Below are positions 8,210 to 18,900 of a stretch of 64,000 bases of DNA, one piece after another; the stretch's first letter is position 1; every line of letters begins with the position of its first letter. The notes beneath the pieces were generated by a model. The model saw nothing but the letters and a program-made list of their open reading frames with translations. It was not told the origin of the DNA and did no database searches. This DNA comes from Clostridia bacterium (GTDB taxonomy: Bacteria; Bacillota; Clostridia; Christensenellales; DTU072): the NCBI GenBank assembly GCA_016297005.1, contig JAEDHK010000003.1, forward strand, positions 124,001 to 188,000, read 5' to 3'. A program made the position numbers and the translations under genes.

Positions 8210-8300
8210 TGGCGGAGAAATCGGGATTTGAACCCGAGCTACGTTTCACCGTACTACTCCCTTAGCAGGGGAGCCCCTTCAGCCACTTGGGTATTTCTCC
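8210..8300 (-). tRNA. trnS-GCU: tRNA-Ser (anticodon GCU)
   Basis: 91 nt including an encoded CCA. The acceptor arms GGAGAAA and TTTCTCC pair exactly with discriminator G. The anticodon stem is CTCCC/GGGAG with loop CTGCTAA, giving anticodon GCT, which reads AGC and AGU. A long variable arm and the T-loop GTTCAAAT are present, as expected for class II tRNA-Ser. It is a single gene with its own promoter and terminator. Confidence 0.95.
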
Positions 8301-8313
8301 TTGAAGTATACAT

Positions 8314-8342
8314 ACTATACCACAACGGGAAAATAATGTCAA
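8314..8342 (-). promoter_or_regulatory. promoter of tRNA-Ser(GCU)
   Basis: Minus-strand consensus TTGACA (8337-8342), 17-bp spacer, TATAGT (8314-8319), 13 bp before the tRNA 5' end. Confidence 0.85.
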
Positions 8343-8364
8343 TGATTTTACGGAAACAAGAATG

Positions 8365-8390
8365 CAAAAACGTAAGTTAAAATACGTTTT
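8365..8390 (-). terminator. terminator of the giant-lipoprotein / HisRS-like unit
   Basis: Minus-strand stem AAAACGTA (8383-8390) / TACGTTTT (8367-8374) with an 8-nt loop and a short T-run. It follows the HisRS-like stop by 7 bp and separates that unit from the tRNA promoter. Confidence 0.6.
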
Positions 8391-8397
8391 AATCCGT

Positions 8398-9549
8398 TTA
8401 ATTATGTTTTAATCCGCCGTTCTCATCGATAAATAAGACAAGGCTCTCTTTTCCGCTTTGCCGTCCCATGATTTTTTCGGCTTCTTCGGGGGAGGCTTTA
8501 TACCTTATATACGACACGAGACCGTTTTTCATAAAATCAGACTTGAATTTTAAGGCTCTTTGATAAGCGATCAGCGAATCGGCGACCAAAATATCCACCG
8601 AGCGCGGTTGTTCTTTTGACAAAGAATTCAAAGATGACGCCAGTCTGAAAAGATCAATCGTCAGAGCAATAACAGCCATCGACTCGCCGCCGTTTACGTA
8701 AATGCGTCTTCCGCCGTAAATGATGGGGTTTTCCTTTCCGACAGAATACGTCATTCCCAAAAAACAGGGTTCTTCGCCGATATATAGCGGATCTACAAAA
8801 ACGTCGTCTATTCTCCCTTGCGCTTCCAACCTGGAAAACGTTTCGTACACGCCCACAACGCCGTCGAGGCTACGCTTGTTATCGATCTTTTGGGATATTT
8901 CCTGCACGTGTTCTTTTACATTTTCCCTGCTGACCTTACGCAGATCGGAGAACACCTGCGCCGTCGCATAATCCCCTTCAGATTGCACGTCGCCACATAA
9001 TATTTTTTGCGTTTTTTCTTTTGTTTCCTCTCGTTTCGCATAGAAATTTACTATTCCTTGCGCGATCTCGGTATTACCGAGCCTAAGTTTTTCTTTCAAT
9101 CCGATCGCATTAGCAATGTCCAATGCAAGTCCACACGTTTCGGCTTCCGCTTCATATCCGTTTGCGCAAGTCAGAACGGCGGATAAATAATAACCGTTTT
9201 GCGGATTAATCGGCTTTTGAAATGAAAAAGAATCAATCGTACCGAAATACCTTTCCATGTCGCCCCGGCGGAGCATAAGGGTGTTCAACAGGGCGATTGT
9301 AGGTTCATTCGGCATAGCAAACATTCGACCGTCCCCCGCTATGGTTTTATATAAGTCGTTAATACCGTTCATATCGTTTTCCATAATATATCGAGTTGGC
9401 AAATCAACGTGCGGAACATGGCATTTTCGATAACCGTTGGATACGAGAACCTTTTCTATCTTGGCAATCATTTTTTCCAATCTTACGTTATTCTCGAAAT
9501 CCACGTTTTGAACGACGTTTCCCAGTCGCTTACTTCTGATATATTCCAT
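8398..9549 (-). CDS. degenerate histidyl-tRNA-synthetase-like protein (HisZ/HisRS paralogue)
   Basis: 383 residues aligning by eye along the whole HisRS plan: an N-terminal class II core (KCHVPHVDLPTRYIM, then AMPNEPTIALLNTL in place of the PEGT motif) and a C-terminal anticodon-domain-like segment (DILVADSLIAYQRALKFK). Catalytic features are eroded. The motif 2 FRYE of the true HisRS in this window reads FSFQ here (S109 for Arg, Q111 for Glu), and the histidine-binding GLDYYTG motif is absent. It is therefore unlikely to charge tRNA. HisZ, the regulatory subunit of short-form HisG, is one possible relative, but no his genes are nearby. GAGGAGG precedes the ATG at 9549, and the gap to the upstream lipoprotein stop is only 2 bp, so the two are co-transcribed. 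Role unknown. Confidence 0.7.
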   Translation of the reverse strand: MEYIRSKRLGNVVQNVDFENNVRLEKMIAKIEKVLVSNGYRKCHVPHVDLPTRYIMENDMNGINDLYKTIAGDGRMFAMPNEPTIALLNTLMLRRGDMERYFGTIDSFSFQKPINPQNGYYLSAVLTCANGYEAEAETCGLALDIANAIGLKEKLRLGNTEIAQGIVNFYAKREETKEKTQKILCGDVQSEGDYATAQVFSDLRKVSRENVKEHVQEISQKIDNKRSLDGVVGVYETFSRLEAQGRIDDVFVDPLYIGEEPCFLGMTYSVGKENPIIYGGRRIYVNGGESMAVIALTIDLFRLASSLNSLSKEQPRSVDILVADSLIAYQRALKFKSDFMKNGLVSYIRYKASPEEAEKIMGRQSGKESLVLFIDENGGLKHN

Positions 9550-9551
9550 CT

Positions 9552-12500
9552 TTATTGATCCTCCTCTATCACGTTCAAATAATCGACGTATGCGCTCCAT
9601 GCGGAATAATAGTTATTAAACGCGGACGCCGCAATATGAATACGCAATCCGTTATTCTCGTCGAACGGCATAGTTCCTTTCAGGTCAAAAGGCTTTTCTT
9701 GTAGAGCATATATGTTAATCAACGACGAGCAATTGATAAACGCATGGTTCTTAATCTCTTTTATACCTTCGGGTACGGTCAGATTTACAAGCGAGGTACA
9801 ACGATTAAAAGCATAACTTTCAATAACAACGTCCGAAATACCGTCCGAAAACACGATCTCTTCCAAAGAAACGCAATCCGCAAAAGCATTGGCGGCAATG
9901 GTTTTGAGGCTGGCGGGCAAAGTGATCTTTTTCAGGGAGACCATGCCGGCAAAACAGTTTTCTCCGAGCGTTTCTATCGTGCAATTATTGGCGAAAGCAA
10001 TCTCTTCCACCGTATCGTTCCTGCGATAGAAGTCATAATTATTCCCCAAATAAATACTCTTATCATAGAAAACGAATTCGGCAGGATCGTCCGGATTTAT
10101 GATATAGATATCGCAATTTTTCATCAGAGTCAAAGTATAGTATTCCGTACTGTTCTGATAAACGCCGGTCGCCAAATAAAGGTTTCCTCTTCTTCCGACC
10201 GTATACGTTCCGCGAGAAACGTTCATCCCTATCATTGCGGCGGTTACGGAAACGCGTCTTCTCAAATAATAATCCATACCGGCGACGTACATACCCGTAG
10301 CCGCCGAATAGTACTGTTCGCCGATAATAGACTCATCGTTAAAGACGTAAACGTTTTCATCAACGGCCGCGCCGAGAGAATAATACAACGACTTATCCGT
10401 CTTGATATAGCCGAGATGTCCGGTAATGGATGTGATCTTTCGACCGGCTTGTTCGGTGATCACAACAACTTTTTTATCGCTCGTATCGCTGTATTCTTTA
10501 ATCGTATAATTGCCCGATCCGTCATTCGCGAGTTCTAACGTAAACGATTCGGGATTGCTACCGACATTATAGTTGACGCATTTTGCATACAACGTGGTGT
10601 TTCTTGTTAAGATGAGCGGATACTGTACGGCGTTGAAATAGTTCTGATCGACGAACCAACCTACGAACTCATATTGTTTTTGCGCGGTCGAAACGGTTTG
10701 AACCGGACGAGAGCTGTACAGCGCATGCACGTATTCCGGATCAATAGGCGACCCCTCGCCCTGCTCTATGAAATAAGCAAGTAAATAACGTTCGATCACT
10801 TTAATACGGTCGAATTGCACCTTCCAATCGACGTTTAAACGATAGGTATCAAGGACGTCTTCGTCTTCAACGTAAATCCTGTAACAGTTTTCGAACATTT
10901 CTTCATATTCCAGGCTCGGAGGCGTAGCCGTTTCCATCGTCAACGTAAAACCGCGACAAGTTGCGCTTCCTTCCGTCCAGGTAGCCGGTACGATTCCATC
11001 AAAAGCGCCATCCTTTATCAACGTGACGTTTGTTCCGATTTTAATATCGTATACGCTCATTCCGTTGAATGCGTTTTTATTGATTACGGATACGCTTTCC
11101 GGTATAACGGCGTCTCGAACGCTCTGAATATTATATTTTACAAGCGTATTGCCGATAATGATGAAATCGTCGCTTCTCAGTTTCTCGTTATACCACGCCG
11201 TACCTGTCATAACGTCGTCGCCAACCGAAACGATACTGTTCGGAAAATCTATCGACATTAGATTTCTACATCCATAGAACACGCGGTCGTTAATACCCGT
11301 CAGAATGTTTTTCGAGCCAAAACTAACTTCGATAATATGCGTGTTGCCTTCAAACGCAGAATTATACAATAAGACAATATTGGCCGGAATCACAACGCGC
11401 TGTTCCGAACCGCGATAAGACAAAAGCACGTTGCCGAGAATAACCATGGTATTGGTCGATTCATTGGCAAAGACGCTATTGTTTACGTTATAAAAGGCGT
11501 TTGCGCCGATGGTACGGATCGCTTTACTGTTTACCGAAAAAAGGTTCAACGAGCGACAGTTATAGAAAGCGTCCGCGCCGATCTTGGTTGTGGGCGAAGC
11601 TTCGCTTTTATACGTAGCAAGAGAAATGCACTCAAAAAACGCTTTATCTCCGATCGTAGCCATGATGGAGCACATTCCCAGATCAAAATACGAGAGGTAA
11701 TAACAGCACATGAACGCGCCCTCTCCGATAGCCTTTATACCGCCGTTTCCATAGAAAGTAACTTTTTTTACGCCCGAGTATGCGAAAGCGTACTTGTCAA
11801 GCAACAGGATAGACTGCGGAAGTACGACGTCGCCGAGCGAAGAACAACCATAAAACGCCCTTTCATGAATTTCGGAAAGCATGCCCGCGTTGGAAAACTC
11901 AAAATTCGTCAAGTTATAACAGCCCTCAAAAGCCGATTCCATAATATAGGCAAGAGAAGAACCCGAACTGTATAAACGCACTTCCGATATAGAACTGTTT
12001 GCAAAGGCTCTTTGATATAACGTTCTTAGCGAATTCGGGAAGTAGACCGTTCTTAAATTCATATTGCCCGCAAAGGCGTCCGCGGCAATGGATACGACTC
12101 CTTCCGGAATGTGTAACACAGAAGACTCGCCGCAATACTTATAGAAAATATTGTTGATAATGATACAATCGTCCGTCTGCGAATCAAACCACTTTGTTCC
12201 TTCAAACGACATTGCGGCGACGTTTGTTAATTGCGATCCGTTTTCGATTTCCACGCTTTCCAAAGAAGTGCATCCGTAAAACGCGCGAGAACCGATACTG
12301 CGGATATTCTTACCGATATTAATGCTCTTGAGGTTAGCACAACCGTAAAACATATCGTCTACAATCTCCGTAACGGAATCGGGCAGAACAACTCTTTCTA
12401 TGGACAGGTTGTTACGGAACAAACCGTTTGATACAAGCGTGACTCCGGAAGGAATATGAACCTCTTTTGCGTTGCCCTTGTACCCTACGAGAATATGATC

Positions 12501-15500
12501 GCCGTACAAAACGAAGTCGCCCGGATAAGAACGATACCAGGACGAATTAACAAAAGCGTTTTCTGACAATTCGTTTATTCTCGACGGCAGACGGATGTAA
12601 GAAACGTTGCGTCCGAAAACGTAATCGTTTATGCTTGTTACCGCCAAATCTTTATAGGTCTCGGGAATAATAACGTAAGAGTCGCTCCCGGAATAGCCGG
12701 ATACGGAATAATAACCGTCCTGATTGTTTTCATACGTCAGTCCTTCCGAAATGTACGTTGCAGACTCGTAACGGGCATAAATCGTCGTACTACGAGTAAT
12801 ATGGAGAGGGAAGTCAGCTTTTTCTTTATATAAAGAATCAAAATACCACCCCATGAAAATATCGTTCGTATCGTCCAATTTATAAGAAGCGACGAAAGAT
12901 GTACCATAATCTTCGTATTGTTCGTTCGCTGCCGCTTGGTAAGTCAACGTGTATGAAACAGAATCAAGAAACGATTCGTACACGGCGTCGTAATTCGTAT
13001 AGTACGTGCCGGCCTCTTTATAAGCCGAATAGCAACGCGTAACTTCACTTTCTTTCGCGCCGTACTTCACGCTGAAAAGATAAGAGCAACCATAAAAGGC
13101 ATAATCGGCAACATAACGAAGCGAAGCCGGGAAAATAATCTCTCGTAAACCGATACAGTTCTGGAACGCATATTCATCCACGTATCTTAATGTGTTCCCC
13201 GTAAAAGTAATACTCGTCATAAATCCGACGTCCTTAAAGGCGTCCGCAGCAATGATACTGACGGAAGCGGGAACGTTGACCGTCGCCGATAAACCGGAAT
13301 ATTTGACAAGCACTCCACCAACGATCAAAAATTGATCGGCACTCTTTAAATACGGCGTATTCTCAAAAACAAATTTTCCGAAAGAAGATAAGACGAGACT
13401 GTTTTCAAAATATACGTTCTTCAACAAAACACAGTTGCAGAAAGCGTAATCGCCAATCTTTTCCAAGGAAACGCCGGCGACGCGCGACATCGTGACGGTA
13501 GCAAGGGATTTACATCCGTAAAAAGCGTATTCGCCGATCGAACGCATCAAAACGGGAATGCTGACGGAAGTGATGGACGTGTTGCCGTAAAAAGCGTAAG
13601 GCGCGATGGCAATGATTCCTTTTCCGTTGTACATTTCGGGAATAAAAAGATCCGTCGCGGTTCCGTTATATCCCAGTATGGTAATCCCCTCATCCGTTTC
13701 CGAATAAACATATCCGTCTGCAGAAAAGTTTTTATACCCTTGCCACTCTCTTAATTGATAATAACTGAGATTGACTTTGTCCGCAAAAGAATCAAAGGTA
13801 TTATCTCCTGTCAAAACGTAGAAAACAGAGGGCATGAACCCACCGAATGCTTGTTCAAATTTTTCCGTATCGACGCGGAAAGAAGACGTTGCGAAGCGCA
13901 AAGCTTCCATAGATGGGCAGACGATACTATAAGCCTCTAATTCGCACGATGAGGAGAACGTAATACAGGCGATCAACGCATTATAGAAAGCGCCTCTTTT
14001 AATGACCTGACAATTTTCGTGGAGGTATAACTCAGGGTTTTCCGTTTCGTCGTATTGCGCGGGATATAAGATGAAATCTTTATAGTCGGAGGAGTAAAGC
14101 GCGCCGTTATAAACGGTAAAGTAAGAGTTATTCTCGGCCGTAATCTTCTGCAAAGCGCTCATACCATAGAAAACGCCGTCGCCGATGGATCTGACGGATG
14201 CGGGCAGATCGAACCGGAGCAAATTATTCAGTCCGAAAAATGCTTCGTCGCCTAATTCCGTAACCTTTGTTCCCTCGAAAACAACGGACGTGATCGCATT
14301 GTCGCCGGTCATGCGGAATGCACCCTCTTCTATTATTACCACGTTTTTCGGGATCGTCACAGACCGCAAAGAATCACAACGTGAAAACGCATAGTCGTTG
14401 ATTTGCAATAAACTATCCGGCAAAGTAATGCTTTCGAGATTCCCGGCCATATAGAAAGCGTAAGAGCTGATTTCTTCCACTCCGTCGAGCACGGAAAAAA
14501 CGGTCACGGGCGACGCCGCGGGATATGCGTAAAGGATATCTCCGTTCTTGCTGTAAAGTACGCCGTTATGGACGGAAAAATACTTGTTTTCGGAACTGAC
14601 GACATACTGCGTAACGGTATTATTCTTAAAAACCCCGTCGTCAATGCCGGATACGTCGCAAAGAACGCCGTTTACCACCGCTTTTTCCGGAATAACTATG
14701 ATGGACTCGTCACCGTTGTATCCGCTGACAACGCAAGTATTCGTTCCGGCGGACTTATACGAAAGTCCCGACGAACCTGCGTTGATATCGACGTAATTAC
14801 CATAAAACGTGGTCTCGAATACGGTATCCATTTCGTATGGGAAGCTAACGTTAACGCGCTTACCGTCATGAATAACGTACCAACCCAAAAATTGATAGTC
14901 GTTCGCAGGGCTGATTTCTCCGGGACATTTGGCGTCGGTCGGCGCGGAAATATAGCGATCGGCACTGTAATAACCGACGGACCGCACGATCATACTGTCA
15001 GAATACCTCTTTTCGTTTTGATCGAAAATACGATAGACAAAAGAAACGTCGTATAAGTCCTTATAATATATAGCGTAATAAATCGACTCTCCTTCCGTCT
15101 CTTTTCCGGTTTCCCAACCGCTGAACGTATACCCCTGTATATCCGGCGGAGTGGGATAACGACCGATAACGGATTCTCCTCTCGGCAGCTCGAAAGAATC
15201 GATCACGATTTCTTTTGCGGGATCCTCGTTAACAGGGTCTCCGGAAGAATTTACATACCGATAACGAGCGAGGAATTTTATTTTCCGCATAGACGGTTCG
15301 TACGTCGCGACGAAATCGATATCTCCCGTTATATTATCAAAAGTTTCGATCTTACCGGTTAATTTATTCTTCCAACCGATAAAGTCGTATCCTTCTCTGG
15401 AATTTACGGCGGGCACGATAGCTCGACCGCCTTCCTTGACGTATTGCACATCGGCAAGGCGGGTCTCTCCGTCATAATCATAAAAATTCACTTTATACAA

Positions 15501-15944
15501 GTTTTTTTCTTCATCATCGATCAATTCCAAAACAAATGACATCTCGAATTTGCCGTAAATAAGCGTGATGGTTTTGCGTCCGGACGTGGATAATTTCTCG
15601 ACGTCCTCAGCTTTGACCATCTCGATCGTGGCGTTCATTTTTACCGAATAATCGTATTCCGTGATCGTCGTTCCGTTCTTCTGCGCTTCTTCGTCCTGTT
15701 CTTTTTTCAACGCAAGCCCTTTTTGAGATTCAGGTAAATAGGTTACGATCAACTTGATTTTGCTCATATCGAAATCACTGAGCAAAAAACCGAATTCCAG
15801 GCATGATTTATCGACCTCAACCGATTTTATGGAAGAATAATCAATATTGTTGCCATCCGTATCCGTCCGGCTGTTACAAGCGACGAACAACGTCGTCAGG
15901 CATATCAATAAAACAAAAAGCAACAATGGTTTTTTTATCTTCAT
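9552..15944 (-). CDS. giant lipoprotein with InlB-type and BspA-like LRR_5 repeats (second of tandem pair)
   Basis: 2130 residues. A lipoprotein signal (basic MKIKK start, hydrophobic stretch, lipobox LFVAC with the acylated Cys at 23) targets it to the outer face of the membrane. Then comes an Ig-like stretch (about 35-145), an InlB/Listeria-Bacteroides repeat (about 150-218, with the motif EGYDFIGWKN and a closing ATYEP) and further copies of the same GW motif. Most of the length is LRR_5 repeats of about 23 residues of the form IGxxAFxxCxxLxxVxIP. Such proteins act in adhesion or surface recognition in gut and oral bacteria. The start ATG at 15944 has GAGAGG upstream; earlier in-frame codons overlap the preceding gene. 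It is paralogous to the protein encoded 38 bp upstream. The last residues form a distinctive end cap (PFDENNGLRIHI). Confidence 0.88.
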   Translation of the reverse strand: MKIKKPLLLFVLLICLTTLFVACNSRTDTDGNNIDYSSIKSVEVDKSCLEFGFLLSDFDMSKIKLIVTYLPESQKGLALKKEQDEEAQKNGTTITEYDYSVKMNATIEMVKAEDVEKLSTSGRKTITLIYGKFEMSFVLELIDDEEKNLYKVNFYDYDGETRLADVQYVKEGGRAIVPAVNSREGYDFIGWKNKLTGKIETFDNITGDIDFVATYEPSMRKIKFLARYRYVNSSGDPVNEDPAKEIVIDSFELPRGESVIGRYPTPPDIQGYTFSGWETGKETEGESIYYAIYYKDLYDVSFVYRIFDQNEKRYSDSMIVRSVGYYSADRYISAPTDAKCPGEISPANDYQFLGWYVIHDGKRVNVSFPYEMDTVFETTFYGNYVDINAGSSGLSYKSAGTNTCVVSGYNGDESIIVIPEKAVVNGVLCDVSGIDDGVFKNNTVTQYVVSSENKYFSVHNGVLYSKNGDILYAYPAASPVTVFSVLDGVEEISSYAFYMAGNLESITLPDSLLQINDYAFSRCDSLRSVTIPKNVVIIEEGAFRMTGDNAITSVVFEGTKVTELGDEAFFGLNNLLRFDLPASVRSIGDGVFYGMSALQKITAENNSYFTVYNGALYSSDYKDFILYPAQYDETENPELYLHENCQVIKRGAFYNALIACITFSSSCELEAYSIVCPSMEALRFATSSFRVDTEKFEQAFGGFMPSVFYVLTGDNTFDSFADKVNLSYYQLREWQGYKNFSADGYVYSETDEGITILGYNGTATDLFIPEMYNGKGIIAIAPYAFYGNTSITSVSIPVLMRSIGEYAFYGCKSLATVTMSRVAGVSLEKIGDYAFCNCVLLKNVYFENSLVLSSFGKFVFENTPYLKSADQFLIVGGVLVKYSGLSATVNVPASVSIIAADAFKDVGFMTSITFTGNTLRYVDEYAFQNCIGLREIIFPASLRYVADYAFYGCSYLFSVKYGAKESEVTRCYSAYKEAGTYYTNYDAVYESFLDSVSYTLTYQAAANEQYEDYGTSFVASYKLDDTNDIFMGWYFDSLYKEKADFPLHITRSTTIYARYESATYISEGLTYENNQDGYYSVSGYSGSDSYVIIPETYKDLAVTSINDYVFGRNVSYIRLPSRINELSENAFVNSSWYRSYPGDFVLYGDHILVGYKGNAKEVHIPSGVTLVSNGLFRNNLSIERVVLPDSVTEIVDDMFYGCANLKSINIGKNIRSIGSRAFYGCTSLESVEIENGSQLTNVAAMSFEGTKWFDSQTDDCIIINNIFYKYCGESSVLHIPEGVVSIAADAFAGNMNLRTVYFPNSLRTLYQRAFANSSISEVRLYSSGSSLAYIMESAFEGCYNLTNFEFSNAGMLSEIHERAFYGCSSLGDVVLPQSILLLDKYAFAYSGVKKVTFYGNGGIKAIGEGAFMCCYYLSYFDLGMCSIMATIGDKAFFECISLATYKSEASPTTKIGADAFYNCRSLNLFSVNSKAIRTIGANAFYNVNNSVFANESTNTMVILGNVLLSYRGSEQRVVIPANIVLLYNSAFEGNTHIIEVSFGSKNILTGINDRVFYGCRNLMSIDFPNSIVSVGDDVMTGTAWYNEKLRSDDFIIIGNTLVKYNIQSVRDAVIPESVSVINKNAFNGMSVYDIKIGTNVTLIKDGAFDGIVPATWTEGSATCRGFTLTMETATPPSLEYEEMFENCYRIYVEDEDVLDTYRLNVDWKVQFDRIKVIERYLLAYFIEQGEGSPIDPEYVHALYSSRPVQTVSTAQKQYEFVGWFVDQNYFNAVQYPLILTRNTTLYAKCVNYNVGSNPESFTLELANDGSGNYTIKEYSDTSDKKVVVITEQAGRKITSITGHLGYIKTDKSLYYSLGAAVDENVYVFNDESIIGEQYYSAATGMYVAGMDYYLRRRVSVTAAMIGMNVSRGTYTVGRRGNLYLATGVYQNSTEYYTLTLMKNCDIYIINPDDPAEFVFYDKSIYLGNNYDFYRRNDTVEEIAFANNCTIETLGENCFAGMVSLKKITLPASLKTIAANAFADCVSLEEIVFSDGISDVVIESYAFNRCTSLVNLTVPEGIKEIKNHAFINCSSLINIYALQEKPFDLKGTMPFDENNGLRIHIAASAFNNYYSAWSAYVDYLNVIEEDQ

Positions 15945-15982
15945 AGCAACCTCTCGCCTATTCGGCGTCGTCATCTTTTTCA

Positions 15983-18900
15983 TCATTTTGCAACGTCCCC
16001 ATTCGTGCAATGCACGGTATAATTGCCTGTGGCCGAATCCCAATCCGATCCTTTTATCACGGCTTCCCATTGCGATATTTCTCCGTCAAACTGAATGGAA
16101 GTCAACAAAGAACATCCCGAAAAGGCTTCCACGCCTATTTCGGTTACCGATCCGGCAATCGAAACGCTGAAAAGCCTTGTACAATTCTTAAACGCCTCGG
16201 AAGAAATGCTTTCGCCCGCAATAATAGTAACTTCTTCTAAATAAACGTTACTAATCTGCGCGCAAACCGTGGCGGAAGCCGTCGCTTTCGCTATGGGACA
16301 ACCGAAAAATGCGTTTTCGCCGATCGAAGTAATTGTAGAAGAAAGCACGAGCGTCTTCAAAACGCCGCATCCGGAAAAAGCGTTTTCCGGAATGGCCGTT
16401 CCATTCGTCACGCTCAACGACTCCAACGTCGTTTTCTTGACGAACGATAAGGCGGTCGCAGGTACAACAGCCGTTTTTATCTGACAACTGTCAAATATGT
16501 TTTCGCCGATATTTACCGTGCCGTTTGGTATGGTTACGTCAGCCAGAACAACGCAATCGGAAAATGCGGACGCACCGATGGTTTCTACCGCGTCGGGAAT
16601 GACAAGGCTCGGCAACTTTGCGCATTCTGAAAAGGCGTTTGCACCGATATAATTAAGCATGCTGCCGTCCCCAAAGGATAACGAATTCATTTCTCCGCAT
16701 CCGTCAAACGCGTGATTGCCAATGTTTGTCACCGACGAGGGAACGGAAACGGATAAAAGATTGGTACAGGATGAAAAAGCATACTGCCCGACGGTTTCGA
16801 GAACGCTGCCCGTTTCGGCAGAGAATCCGGTTATGTTTTGACAACCCAAGAAGCAATAATCGCCGATCGAGTTCACAGTCGCCGGTAAAACAAGATTGTC
16901 GACCGATCTGCCGTCAATATAAAGATTATGAGCTTTATTCAGCGGATTGGCTTCGGCGTCGGCAAAAATAAGAGAACACCAAGAAGCAATATTGCCGGTA
17001 TAATACACCGCCGTCAGCCCGGAACAGTTTTTGAACGCCTTTTCCCCGACGGAAAGAACGGACGCTGGAATTGTAACGGACGTCAAAGCGTCATAAGAAG
17101 CAAAAGCGTATTTTTTAATCTCGGTCGCCGATTGCAGTACGGCGGAAGTCAGCTTTTCGCCGTCAACAAATAACGACTCGGCAAAACGTAACGGATTAGA
17201 AAACTCGTTTCCGAACGTAATACCGCACCATGCGTCCGTATTTCCGCCGAAATAAACTTTTTTCAAAACGGCACAATTCTTAAACGCGTCGTTTCCGATC
17301 GTTTTTATGCTTCCCGGCATTCTGACAGTGACAAAAGCAGCTCCGTCAAAGCATTCCGCTTCGATCGCGGTAACGAGAACCATTATTTCGTCGATATATT
17401 CTTTAATCTCGCATTCCGTTTCGGTTTTTTCGTTATATCCGACGACGGTAGCATAGTAATCGTCGATTGCGTAGTTAACGCGGTAAATAACGCCGTCCAA
17501 CTCGTAGAGCGAACCGTCTGCAATCGTATTTATCGAAGTTGTAGACGTCGAAATCGTTCTGATAGAACCCATCCAGAAAGCGCCGCATTCGATCGACGCC
17601 CAATCGTCCGCCGTACCGGCAAACGACAAAGAGGATAACGAAGCGCAAGAAGCAAACGCCCGAGCGCCGATCGTACTTACGGATGCGGGCAAAGCTACCG
17701 AAGTCAACGAAGAACAACCGAAAAAGGCATAGTCTCCAATACTGACCAAAGTGGTCGGCAAAGTTATCTGACGAAGATCGGAGCACTTATAAAAAGCATA
17801 ATCTCTGATCCCGACGACGGTAAACGGATTGCCGTTATTAACGATCGTAGAAGGAATTTCATACACGCCCGCATGTTTATTCGGGTAAGAAACAAGTTCT
17901 GCATATCTTTTATCGTTTTCCGTATAATAACGGAATAGCACTCCGGAAACCGAAGTATAACCGCTCGAACCGTTATTTGTCTGCACGGTAAAAGACGTCA
18001 ACGAAGAACATCCGGCAAAAGCTCCTTCCTCGATCGACTCAACGGAAGAAGGCAAAATAAATTTTGTAATCCCGTTACAATTCATAAACGCATTACGACG
18101 AATGATTAATAATTCTTCGCCCAAAAATTCCACAGCGCCGATACGGGTGTTGTTTATGAACGCGTCGTTGGATATTTCGGTCGTCTTCGCGGGAATGTAA
18201 ACGGTGTTTTGGATACCGTTATACTTCATCAGGACGGAACCCAGAAAGACCATTACGTCCTGATCTTCAATAACGCTCGAATAAGCGAAAGCGTCGTTAC
18301 CCACGCTGGAAAGCGCGCTTTCATTGATACCCAGTACGCTCAGCATGCGACAACCGTAAAAAGCGCTTTTCCCGATCTCCGATATAGGTGCGGTATCGTT
18401 GATGAAAGTTGCAAGTGAAGAACACCCCATAAATGCTTCGTCCGAAATATTCAGCAAATAACTCTCGCCGAAAAAGCGTACGGAAACAAGTTCTTTGCAA
18501 TTATAAAACGCTCTTACCGGTATCTCCACCAGACGACTTTTCTCTGCAAAATAAACGGCATAGACGTCCGATTCGGCAAACGCTTTTTCTCCGATATGCT
18601 CTATCTGATCGGAAAGATAAAAAGTGAGTAGGATCTCGTCGGTCTTTTTCTTTACGCCGCAAAAAGCTTCTTCTCCGATATAAGCGAGATTGTTGCAGGC
18701 GCGGAAATTGAAATCCACAGCCTGTTCGCAGCGATAGAACGCCCGTTTTTCGATCGTTTGCAGATTATTGAACGTCGTTGCGAAAAACACCTTTTCGAGA
18801 CTGCTTTCCGCAAAAGCGTTCTCCCCTATCGTCAAACAGCTCTCCGGGATATAAACGTAACGGATCTTCGAGTTTCCGTAAAACGCATACGGATTGACAA

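Noticed and set aside
6939..8300. Genomic island inserted at the 3' end of tRNA-Ser(GCU)
   Set aside because: The A+T-rich stretch lies on the correct side of the tRNA, but I find no second copy of the tRNA 3' end as an attachment repeat and no integrase gene.
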